A stretch of DNA of 10,593 nucleotides from Paracoccaceae bacterium (GTDB taxonomy: Bacteria; Pseudomonadota; Alphaproteobacteria; Rhodobacterales; Rhodobacteraceae): contig DAOUQK010000099.1 in assembly GCA_030625695.1 (NCBI GenBank), positions 1-10,593 on the forward strand, read 5' to 3'. The position numbers and the translations under genes are program-made. Below the pieces are notes generated by a model, which worked only from the letters and a program-made list of their open reading frames with translations, ran no database searches and was not told the origin of the DNA. Below are positions 1-5,890 of this stretch, piece after piece (the stretch's first letter is position 1; the number at the start of each line of letters is the position of its first letter).

Positions 1-1
1 T

Positions 2-88
2 TGGTGCGGCCGAGAAGACTCGAACTTCCACGGGTATTACCCCACAGCGACCTCAACGCTGCGCGTCTACCAATTCCGCCACGGCCGC
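2..88 (-). tRNA. tRNA-Leu (anticodon GAG)
   Basis: Read on the minus strand, this folds as a class II tRNA. A perfect 7-bp acceptor stem (GCGGCCG with CGGCCGC) is followed by discriminator A and an encoded CCA at 4-2. The D-arm is leucine-like (GGAATTGGTAGAC). The anticodon loop TTGAGGT lies on a CAGCG/CGCTG stem, placing anticodon GAG at 54-52. A long variable arm has a GGG/CCC stem, and a TTCGAGT T-loop follows. GAG reads CUC and CUU leucine codons. Without the CCA the gene is 5-88. The 5' end sits about 16 bases after the predicted transcription start. Confidence 0.95.
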
Positions 89-110
89 ACTGCCATAACT
101 TGGTGGCTGG

Positions 111-139
111 GCTATAGACGAGGCCGCAAGCCTTGTGAA
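111..139 (-). promoter_or_regulatory. Sigma70-type promoter for tRNA-Leu
   Basis: On the minus strand, TTCACA (139-134, five of six matches to TTGACA) is separated by exactly 17 bases from TATAGC (116-111, four of six matches to TATAAT). This predicts a start near 104, about 16 bases ahead of the mature tRNA 5' end, a normal geometry for a tRNA leader. Seen by eye only. The rest of the 89-312 gap holds no gene I can support; there is an in-frame open stretch from 238, but it reads as leader sequence. Confidence 0.6.
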
Positions 140-312
140 GAGGGAAATGGCGTATTGATGATACTACCCGGTTCCAATTCGCATTATAGTCGACGTACCC
201 TGTTCAATTCCGGGCCACTGGTTGGTTTGACTCAAAATTGACCTGCGCCTGCGAACCTTACGTGGTATGCACACAATCTGTACGCCCATTACATCCCATT
301 CTCCGAGGCCCC

Positions 313-1188
313 ATGACCCAAATCATCTCTGCTCTTTCCGAAGTCTCGTCACGATATAAGGCCCTGTTCGTTGATCTTTGGGGCTGCGTCCACAACGGGG
401 TTGTTGCCTTCCCCGAGGCGGTTCTGGCCTTGCAATCCTATCGCGCTCAGGGCGGCATTGTCGTCATGCTCACCAACTCGCCCAAACCCCGCGCCGGGGT
501 GGCCGAGCAACTGGCCGAGATTGGCGTGCCGGATGACGCCTGGGATACCATCGCCAGCTCCGGCGATTCCGCCCGGTCAGCGATGTTTCTGGGGGCCGTG
601 GGCGATAAGGTCTGGTTCATGGGCGAAGAAGACCGCGACGGCGCGTTCTTTGAGCCGCTCAAAGTGATCGACGCGCCCCACACCATCACCCGAGTACCAT
701 TGGAACAGGCGACAGGCATCGTTTGTTGTGGCCCGTTTGATGTGACGGCAGACCCCGATGTGAACCGACCTCAGTTCCTTTACGCCAAACAGAAAGGTCT
801 GAAACTACTCTGCGCCAATCCGGACATCGTGGTTGATCGGGGCGAGACACGGGTATGGTGTGCCGGCGCACTCGCAAGGCTTTACACCGAGATGGGCGGA
901 GAGAGCCTGTATTTCGGTAAACCGCATCCGCCGATTTATGATCTGGCGCGGCGTCGGCTGTCTGCTTTGGGGCACGACATCCCCGATCAGGCGATCCTGG
1001 CAATTGGCGACGGGGTGCAGACGGACGTGGCCGGGGCGATGGGCGAAGACATCGATTCGCTGTTTATCACCGGCGGTTTGGCAGCAGGCGAGACCGAAAC
1101 GACGCACCACCCGGACCCAGAGGCGTTAGCGGCCTATTTACAAAGGGAAAACATGTCATCCACCTTTTCGATTGGAAAGCTCAGATGA
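313..1188 (+). CDS. TIGR01459 family HAD-superfamily class IIA hydrolase
   Basis: This is a 291-residue cytosolic HAD-fold protein of the class IIA (NagD-like) branch, a probable phosphatase of unknown substrate. Visible motifs are motif I DLWGCVHNG (Asp21 nucleophile), motif II LTNSPKP (53-59), the class IIA CANPD segment (167-171), the motif III lysine in FGKPHPP (Lys203), and motif IV GDGVQTD (Asp233, Asp238). In motif I the position two after the nucleophile, usually the Asp general acid/base, is Trp23; DxWG is, from memory, a trait of this subfamily. The open frame continues upstream to a TTG at 238, but the ATG at 313 with GAGG four bases before it and a family-like N-terminus fits better. 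It stands ahead of maoC with a 103-base gap, so co-transcription is uncertain. Family assignment is firm; the reaction is not. Confidence 0.88.
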   Translation: MTQIISALSEVSSRYKALFVDLWGCVHNGVVAFPEAVLALQSYRAQGGIVVMLTNSPKPRAGVAEQLAEIGVPDDAWDTIASSGDSARSAMFLGAVGDKVWFMGEEDRDGAFFEPLKVIDAPHTITRVPLEQATGIVCCGPFDVTADPDVNRPQFLYAKQKGLKLLCANPDIVVDRGETRVWCAGALARLYTEMGGESLYFGKPHPPIYDLARRRLSALGHDIPDQAILAIGDGVQTDVAGAMGEDIDSLFITGGLAAGETETTHHPDPEALAAYLQRENMSSTFSIGKLR

Positions 1189-1199
1189 ACGAATAGGGG

Positions 1200-1228
1200 T
1201 TGATTTTCTGCGACTGCAAAGCAATAAA
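1200..1228 (+). promoter_or_regulatory. Candidate promoter upstream of the MaoC gene
   Basis: TTGATT (1200-1205) and AATAAA (1223-1228) are 17 bases apart and each match four of six consensus positions. They lie in the AT-richer 103-base gap between the HAD gene and the MaoC gene, leaving a leader of roughly 55 bases. Such matches are common in AT-rich gaps, so this is only a candidate. Confidence 0.3.
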
Positions 1229-1291
1229 GTTCCTCAACACGGACTGAATACGAATAATTGTTACCCGGCTGATTGAAATAACGAGGACACC

Positions 1292-1735
1292 ATGTTGGAT
1301 AATCTGCCCCGCGGCACCATCTGTATCGAAGACATCGAAATGGGCATGACGCGCTATCTGCGTAAGGTTGTGACGGATCAGGACATTGAAATGTTCGCGC
1401 AGATATCAACCGATCATAACCCGGTGCATCTGGACGACGACTATGCTCGCGACACGATCTTCGAAGGCCGCATTGCCCATGGGATGTTGACGGCTGGCCT
1501 GATCTCGGCGGTCATCGGCGAACAGCTTCCGGGACACGGAACCGTGTACCTTGGGCAGTCGCTGAAATTCCTCGCCCCGGTGCGTCCGGGCGATATGGTC
1601 TACGCCGAAGTCAAGGTGACTGATATCGACATGTCCCGGCGTCGGGTGAAGATGGAGTGCCATTGCGCGGTGGATGGCAAGAAGGTTCTGGTTGGTGAGG
1701 CTACGGTTCTGGCCCCAAGCCGCAAGTTCGACTGA
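1292..1735 (+). CDS. MaoC family dehydratase ((R)-specific enoyl-CoA hydratase-like)
   Basis: A 147-residue single hot-dog-fold protein, the usual size of PhaJ-like hydratases. The hydratase-2 signature is clear: Asp41 and His46 in STDHNPVHLDDDYA give the catalytic D-x4-H pair, followed by FEGRIAHGMLTAGL (57-70). Family members add water to trans-2-enoyl-CoA to give (R)-3-hydroxyacyl-CoA, linking beta-oxidation to polyhydroxyalkanoate or other acyl-CoA pathways; relatives act on other acyl-CoA thioesters. The start is supported by GAGGA at 1283-1287 ahead of the ATG. No PHA genes are next to it, so the substrate cannot be read from context. The 3' end is followed within a few bases by a REP-like hairpin. 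Confidence 0.9.
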   Translation: MLDNLPRGTICIEDIEMGMTRYLRKVVTDQDIEMFAQISTDHNPVHLDDDYARDTIFEGRIAHGMLTAGLISAVIGEQLPGHGTVYLGQSLKFLAPVRPGDMVYAEVKVTDIDMSRRRVKMECHCAVDGKKVLVGEATVLAPSRKFD

Positions 1736-1740
1736 GGGAA

Positions 1741-1763
1741 GGTGGGTTAAAAACCCACCCTAC
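1741..1763 (-). repeat. REP-like hairpin 1 (GTAGGGTGGG family, reverse orientation)
   Basis: GGTGGGTT (1741-1748) pairs perfectly with AACCCACC (1752-1759) around a three-A loop, and the element ends CCCTAC. It reads as a GTAGGGTGGGTT-type element on the minus strand. It begins five bases after the MaoC stop codon and has no U-tract, so it is a poor intrinsic terminator on the plus strand. It belongs with four other hairpins in this window. Confidence 0.75.
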
Positions 1764-1780
1764 ACCAGATTGACCCCGTC

Positions 1781-1803
1781 GTAGGATGGGTTTTCAACCC
1801 ATC
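1781..1803 (+). repeat. REP-like hairpin 2 (GTAGGATGGG family)
   Basis: Begins GTAG; GATGGGTT (1785-1792) pairs perfectly with AACCCATC (1796-1803) around loop TTC. Relative to hairpin 1 the second stem position changed from G:C to A:T on both sides, so pairing is kept. It is inverted relative to hairpin 1, and three T bases follow the stem. It precedes the ribF start by about 43 bases. Confidence 0.75.
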
Positions 1804-1846
1804 TTTGGCGCTTGAACCCGCTGCATTTCACCGCTACGCAACTTTC

Positions 1847-2779
1847 ATGCGGATCATCAGAGACTTTCAGTTTGTAGACCTACCGGATCGTGGCGCAAGT
1901 GCGGCGATTGGGAATTTTGATGGCGTGCATTTGGGGCATCAATCAGTGATTGATCTGGCCAGAAATGTCGCCCCCGAAGCACCATTGGGTGTCATGACGT
2001 TTGAGCCACATCCGCGCGAATACTTCGCCGCCGCAGCGCCGCCATTCCGGTTGATGAGTCGTGAGGCAAGGACCAGCAGATTGGCCAAGCTTGGCGTTGA
2101 GCGACTGTATGAATTGAACTTCAACACCGCCCTGGCGGGGCTGACCCCTGAACAGTTCGCCCGCAACGTTGTGTCGAACGGTTTGGGTCTTGCCCATGTG
2201 ATTGTCGGCGCCGATTTCTGTTTTGGCAAAGGGCGCGCAGGTAAGGCCGAAGATCTGGTACAGTTTGGCAAGGACATGGGCTTTGGCGTGACAATCGCCC
2301 CATTGCTGCAGGGCAGCGGCGCGACCGTATCGTCCACCGCAATCCGGCAGGCCCTAAGCAATGGCCGCCCCCGTGACGCCGCCGCTATGCTGGGCCATTG
2401 GCACCGCATCGAAGGTCAAGTGATTGGCGGCGAACAACGTGGTCGAGAGTTGGGCTTTCCCACCGCCAACATGTCCATCGACGGTCTGCACCCGCCCGCC
2501 TTTGGCGTCTACGCCGTGTTGGTTGATGTTCTGGATGGGCCGCATAAAGGCAGTTACCACGGGGCCGCCTCAATGGGTGTGCGCCCGATGTTCGGGGAAA
2601 ACCGCCCCAATCTGGAAACCTTCATTTTCGATTTCTCAGGCGATCTTTATGACGCCACCCTGTCGGTCGGTCTGGTCGAATATCTGCGCCCCGAAGCCAA
2701 ATTTGACGGCCTTGATGCATTGATCACCCAGATGGATGCCGATTGCGCCCGCGCTCGGGACATTCTGGCCAAGGTATGA
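1847..2779 (+). CDS. ribF: Bifunctional riboflavin kinase / FAD synthetase
   Basis: RibF phosphorylates riboflavin to FMN and then adenylates FMN to FAD, supplying flavin cofactors in the cytosol. The 310-residue length is standard. The N-terminal nucleotidyltransferase domain shows GNFDGVHLGH (22-31), FEPHP (52-56), GADFCFGKGR (121-130) and VSSTAIR (161-167). The C-terminal flavokinase domain shows GRELGFPTAN (199-208), GVYAV (220-224), MGVRPMFG (243-250) and the catalytic Glu258 in NLETFIFDF. The frame is open upstream to a TTG at 1805, but the ATG at 1847 gives the family-typical MRIIRDFQ start. No strong Shine-Dalgarno is visible before it. No FMN riboswitch-like leader is apparent; the upstream gap is filled by two REP-like hairpins. 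The stop overlaps the next gene's start by 4 bases (ATGA). Confidence 0.95.
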   Translation: MRIIRDFQFVDLPDRGASAAIGNFDGVHLGHQSVIDLARNVAPEAPLGVMTFEPHPREYFAAAAPPFRLMSREARTSRLAKLGVERLYELNFNTALAGLTPEQFARNVVSNGLGLAHVIVGADFCFGKGRAGKAEDLVQFGKDMGFGVTIAPLLQGSGATVSSTAIRQALSNGRPRDAAAMLGHWHRIEGQVIGGEQRGRELGFPTANMSIDGLHPPAFGVYAVLVDVLDGPHKGSYHGAASMGVRPMFGENRPNLETFIFDFSGDLYDATLSVGLVEYLRPEAKFDGLDALITQMDADCARARDILAKV

Positions 2780-3246
2780 GTGATCCGATTGAACGCGATG
2801 GCCTGACGGATCAGTTTTGGCGACGCAAACCCCTGCAAAAGCTGACCCAAAAAGAATGGGAGGCATTGTGCGATGGCTGCGGCAAATGCTGCCTCAACAA
2901 ACTGGAAGACGAAGACACCGGCCATGTCGCCCTGACCCGGGTTGCCTGTCGTCTGCTGGACGATCATTCCTGCGCTTGCGCCCATTACCAGAACCGCCAT
3001 CAGTTCATTCCCGACTGTATCGTCATGCGCCCCGACAACCTGGCAGATCATGCCTATTGGATGCCGACCACCTGTGCCTACCGTCTGGTGTGGGAGGGCA
3101 AGCCGCTTTATCACTGGCATCCGCTGATCTCCGGCGATCCTGAATCGGTGCATCGGGCGGGTGTCTCGGTGCGCGGCATAACGGTCAGCGAGTTTGACAC
3201 CCCCGAAGAAGACTGGGAAGACTTTATCATCGAGGAGCCCATCTGA
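2776..3246 (+). CDS. YcgN/UPF0260 family cysteine cluster protein
   Basis: A 156-residue cytosolic protein close in length to E. coli YcgN. Nine cysteines are visible: C32, C35, C38 and C39 in LCDGCGKCC, then C58, C66, C68, C81 and C100. The CxxCxxCC cluster and spacing match the UPF0260/YkgJ-type family presumed to bind zinc or an iron-sulfur cluster; the biochemical function is unknown. The ATG at 2776 overlaps the ribF stop (ATGA), implying translational coupling, and makes upstream in-frame codons unnecessary. Its stop overlaps the threonine aldolase start by one base (TGATG). The C-terminus is strongly acidic (TPEEDWEDFIIEEP). The family call is firm; any metal-binding role is inference. 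Confidence 0.87.
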   Translation: MSDPIERDGLTDQFWRRKPLQKLTQKEWEALCDGCGKCCLNKLEDEDTGHVALTRVACRLLDDHSCACAHYQNRHQFIPDCIVMRPDNLADHAYWMPTTCAYRLVWEGKPLYHWHPLISGDPESVHRAGVSVRGITVSEFDTPEEDWEDFIIEEPI

Positions 3247-4283
3247 TGTATTTTGCCTCTGACAATTCCGGGCCGGTGCATCCGGCCATCATGGACGCTA
3301 TGGCCGAGGCCAATTCCGGCTTTGCTATGGGGTACGGCGACGACCCGCAGATGGACCAGGTCCGCGCGCGACTGCGCGACATATTCGAAGCCCCCGAGGC
3401 GGCGATTTATCTGGTGATCTCAGGGACTGCATCCAATTCACTAGCGCTGGCCACCCTGTGCAGCCCAATGCAAACGGTGTTTTGTTCACCGGTTGCGCAT
3501 ATCCACGAGGATGAGTGCAACGCGCCCGAGTTTTTCACCGGCGGGGCCAAGCTGACACTGGTGCCGGGGGGCGACAAGATGACGGGGGCGGCGTTGCGTA
3601 CGGCCATTGCTGCCGAGGAAACCCGCGGCGTGCATGGGCCCCAACGCGGGCCGGTGTCGATCTCTCAGGTGACCGAGCGGGGTGGGGTTTATTCGATACA
3701 GGAATTGCAGGAACTGACCGAAGTGGCCCGCGAATTTGACCTGCCGGTGCATATGGACGGCGCGCGCTTTGCCAACGCTCTGGTAACACTGAACCAAAGC
3801 CCGGCGGAAATGACCTGGAAAATCGGCGTTGATGCCCTGTCGTTTGGGGGTACCAAAAATGGCTGTATGGGGGTCGAGGCGGTGATCTTCTTCGATCCCT
3901 CCAAGGCCTGGGAATTTGAACTTCGGCGCAAACGGGCGGCGCATTTACTGTCCAAACACCGGTATCTGTCGGCGCAGATGCTTGCCTATCTCGAAAATGA
4001 TCTGTGGCTGAATACGGCGCGCGCGGCCAATGATAACTGCACACGACTGGCGCAAGGGTTACGCAAGGCGGGGGCAGAATTCCAACATGAACCACAGGCG
4101 AATATCATCTTTGCCACCCTACCCCGCCGGGTTCACCAGCGTCTGCACGAGGCCGGTGCAGTCTATCATCTGCTGGACGGGGGGCTGGACGGCGATCCAT
4201 CGCAAATGCTGCCCTTTCGTCTGGTCTGCGACTGGTCCATTTCCGACGATTTGATCGACCAGTTTCTCGGGCTGTTGACTTAA
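3246..4283 (+). CDS. ltaE: Low-specificity L-threonine aldolase (PLP-dependent)
   Basis: Cleaves L-threonine or L-allo-threonine to glycine and acetaldehyde, and related beta-hydroxy amino acids. The 345-residue protein is a fold-type I PLP enzyme. Seen: the N-terminal FASDNSGPVHP, SGTASNSLAL (59-68), the cofactor-stacking histidine region AHIHEDE (84-90), DGAR (171-174) for PLP contacts, and the Schiff-base Lys204 in SFGGTKNG. The start overlaps the preceding stop by one base, so it is the third member of a ribF-ycgN-like-ltaE coupled operon. It ends 85 bases before a convergent hydrolase gene, with weak hairpins between. Family members vary in stereopreference and some act on phenylserine or hydroxy-methyl substrates, so the true substrate is open. 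Confidence 0.92.
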   Translation: MYFASDNSGPVHPAIMDAMAEANSGFAMGYGDDPQMDQVRARLRDIFEAPEAAIYLVISGTASNSLALATLCSPMQTVFCSPVAHIHEDECNAPEFFTGGAKLTLVPGGDKMTGAALRTAIAAEETRGVHGPQRGPVSISQVTERGGVYSIQELQELTEVAREFDLPVHMDGARFANALVTLNQSPAEMTWKIGVDALSFGGTKNGCMGVEAVIFFDPSKAWEFELRRKRAAHLLSKHRYLSAQMLAYLENDLWLNTARAANDNCTRLAQGLRKAGAEFQHEPQANIIFATLPRRVHQRLHEAGAVYHLLDGGLDGDPSQMLPFRLVCDWSISDDLIDQFLGLLT

Positions 4284-4293
4284 CCTGCGAGAA

Positions 4294-4307
4294 CGCCCGA
4301 TAGGGCG
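4294..4307 (+). other. Short hairpin downstream of ltaE
   Basis: CGCCC (4294-4298) pairs with GGGCG (4303-4307) around GATA, ten bases after the ltaE stop, followed by GAAGAGC rather than T bases. It could help stabilise the 3' end but is weak evidence for a terminator. Confidence 0.35.
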
Positions 4308-4343
4308 GAAGAGCAGCCACGCAACACGCGCAGGCCGCTCATC

Positions 4344-4361
4344 AAGCCTTGCGGCTTTCTT
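4344..4361 (+). terminator. Weak intrinsic terminator for the ribF-ltaE operon
   Basis: AAGCC (4344-4348) pairs with GGCTT (4353-4357) around loop TTGC and is followed by TCTT. It lies in the 85-base gap between convergent genes, where a terminator is expected. The stem has only five base pairs and the T-run is broken, so efficiency would be low. On the minus strand the 3' side has no T-run. Confidence 0.4.
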
Positions 4362-4368
4362 CGCAGCT

Positions 4369-5184
4369 TCACTCTGGAGCGCGCTCAAACAGAACGGCTA
4401 AGACCGTTGCCGCTTCTTTTGGATGCGATATTGGCAGCATATGCCCCGCCCCGTCTATCACCACGTTCTCGGCGTTCGGCAAACGGCGCGCCAGCCCGTC
4501 GTTCACAGCCCCAATCACCGCATGGGTTTCACTGCCCCGCAACAGCAGGCATGGGGTTTGCAGCCGATCCAGGACACCGGGCGCAAGCATCCCTGCCAAA
4601 TCGTCATAGATCGCGTCGCGGCAGGCCGGCACCACATGGATGGCCCTTGTCATCGCCGCCCGCAAAACTTCCGGCAGGTCAGGCCAGCGCGGCCCGCCGT
4701 TACTCCACATCCGGTTGAACAGACGCGCGCCAAGGGCTGCGTCGCCCTGCATAAGCGCGTTGGCAAAGGGACCTGCGTCTGCATCATGATCCGCCAACAG
4801 GTCAGGCGCGTCCTGTATCGCCACCGCAAAAAATACCGGTTCGATCAGGGTCAGGCTGCGCACCTTTTCAGGGTGCGCCACCGCCAGTCGCAACGCGACT
4901 GTTGCGCCAAAGGAATGGCCGATCAGGTCCATGCCCGGCTCCAGCAAATGCTCAACCGCTGCGACCATCCGATCCTGGAAATCCCCTTGCCCATCCCAAT
5001 CCGGGCTACGTCCGTGCGACAGCATATCGGGTGCTACAAAAGTCGCGTCGCTCAAACCCGCGGCAAGGCCTCGCCAGGCACCGGAGTGCGCCAACGTGCA
5101 ATGCAGCGCCAGAACGCGGCGCGCACCGTCGCCAATGGTGCGAACAAAAACCGGTTGGGGCACTGGTTGTGTCACTTCGCTCAT
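4369..5184 (-). CDS. Alpha/beta hydrolase
   Basis: A 271-residue alpha/beta-hydrolase-fold protein. Seen: the oxyanion-side segment ALHCTLAHSGAW (26-37), PDMLSHGRSPDW (52-63), the nucleophile elbow GHSFG with Ser91, and a C-terminal GAGHM histidine (His248). The usual acid position after strand beta7 (GxxD) reads GSET (217-220), with Thr in place of Asp. Glu219, or Glu115 in LIEPV after beta6, could complete the triad. The frame is open to an ATG seven codons earlier, but the ATG at 5184 overlaps the upstream gene's TGA (ATGA), the usual coupled arrangement. It is the second gene of a two-gene operon with the DsbA/HCCA-isomerase-like protein. The substrate (ester, lactone or C-C bond) is not recognisable. 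Confidence 0.85.
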   Translation of the reverse strand: MSEVTQPVPQPVFVRTIGDGARRVLALHCTLAHSGAWRGLAAGLSDATFVAPDMLSHGRSPDWDGQGDFQDRMVAAVEHLLEPGMDLIGHSFGATVALRLAVAHPEKVRSLTLIEPVFFAVAIQDAPDLLADHDADAGPFANALMQGDAALGARLFNRMWSNGGPRWPDLPEVLRAAMTRAIHVVPACRDAIYDDLAGMLAPGVLDRLQTPCLLLRGSETHAVIGAVNDGLARRLPNAENVVIDGAGHMLPISHPKEAATVLAVLFERAPE

Positions 5185-5783
5185 TCGGCTTGCCCGGCTA
5201 GACAAGTCTCAAGATCCTCCAGCCGGTCTTGACCCCAGAACCGCTGACCGTCCCCGGTGATATAGAACGGAGAGCCAAACACGCCACGCGAAACCGCCTC
5301 TTCCAGATTGGCCGCGTAAGTTTCAGCACCAACCAGTAAACCACTGTCAGCCAAGTCCGGGTCAAACCCAGCCGCCTCCAGACCGTCCCGGACCACGCCA
5401 TCATCGGCGATATCCTTTTCCTCTGCCCAACACGCGCGCAAAAACCCCTGCACCAACCCGCCAAGATCACCACCACCGGCATTTTGCGCGGCAATAATCG
5501 CGTAAGATGACGGCGCGGCATTGGTTGGCCAGTGCGCCGGCGCAATGTTCAGCGGCAGGCCCCGTTTGGCCGAGTGTCGCACCAGTTCCTGAAGCCGGTA
5601 TTCCTGACGCGAGGCATGGCGATCCTTGGGCGGGGTGCCACCAGTACGGGGAAACAACGCCATAATATCGAACGGTTTGTAGACGATCCGCGCGCCATGG
5701 CGCGCGGCGGCCTGTTCCAACCCATCACCAGCAAGGTAAGTAAAAGGTGAAAGAGTCGAAAAATAATAGTCAATATCAGCCAT
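5181..5783 (-). CDS. 2-hydroxychromene-2-carboxylate isomerase / DsbA-family protein
   Basis: A 200-residue thioredoxin-fold protein of the GST-kappa/HCCA isomerase group. The N-terminal YYFSTLSPFTYL carries the probable glutathione-activating Ser12, where true DsbA proteins have CxxC. The family's YKPFDIMALFPRTGG (35-49) follows. A helical insert leads to GVFGSPFY with cis-Pro172 and FWGQDRLEDLE (182-192). NahD-type members isomerise 2-hydroxychromene-2-carboxylate in naphthalene breakdown using glutathione, but many bacterial homologues lie outside aromatic pathways. The start ATG has AGGAGA eight bases upstream (minus strand 5797-5792). Its stop overlaps the hydrolase start. No dioxygenase or other aromatic gene is nearby, so the naphthalene role should not be assumed. 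Confidence 0.88.
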   Translation of the reverse strand: MADIDYYFSTLSPFTYLAGDGLEQAAARHGARIVYKPFDIMALFPRTGGTPPKDRHASRQEYRLQELVRHSAKRGLPLNIAPAHWPTNAAPSSYAIIAAQNAGGGDLGGLVQGFLRACWAEEKDIADDGVVRDGLEAAGFDPDLADSGLLVGAETYAANLEEAVSRGVFGSPFYITGDGQRFWGQDRLEDLETCLAGQAE

Positions 5784-5838
5784 CTTCGATTTCTCCTGCG
5801 AAGTGTTCTATGCGGCAACGTAATGCCATGCTAAGCGG

Positions 5839-5844
5839 TGTCAA
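5839..5844 (-). promoter_or_regulatory. Candidate -35 box for the isomerase-hydrolase operon
   Basis: The minus strand carries a perfect TTGACA at 5844-5839 in the 107-base divergent gap with prs. The best -10 at suitable spacing is TACGTT (16-base spacer), matching only three of six positions, so the call rests on the -35 box and its location about 55 bases before the isomerase start. Confidence 0.35.
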
Positions 5845-5890
5845 CATCGCGAATCTGCCACATCGCATATGCCACTGAGGATAACAGCTC

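Noticed and set aside
238..312. Upstream TTG extension of the HAD gene by 25 codons
   Set aside because: The added residues look unlike the family N-terminus, and the ATG at 313 has a GAGG ahead of it.
1..312. tRNA-Leu as a possible integration site of a mobile island
   Set aside because: No integrase, no second copy of the tRNA 3' end and no phage or plasmid genes are in the window; the neighbours are core metabolism.
1741..1803. FMN riboswitch before ribF
   Set aside because: The gap is too short and is accounted for by two simple hairpins; the conserved multi-stem RFN element sequence is not seen.
1741..1803. CRISPR repeat pair
   Set aside because: Only two short, divergent palindromes in inverted orientation with one 17-base interval; no regular array or cas genes.
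1805..1846. Upstream TTG extension of ribF by 14 codons
   Set aside because: It would begin immediately after the REP-like hairpin, and the added residues do not resemble RibF, which normally starts just before the IRDFQ-like segment.
4423..5232. 269-codon open frame on the plus strand opposite the alpha/beta hydrolase
   Set aside because: Composition is that of a codon-bias shadow (Arg, Gln, His, Pro rich), with no ribosome binding site or motif, while the opposite strand has clear catalytic motifs.
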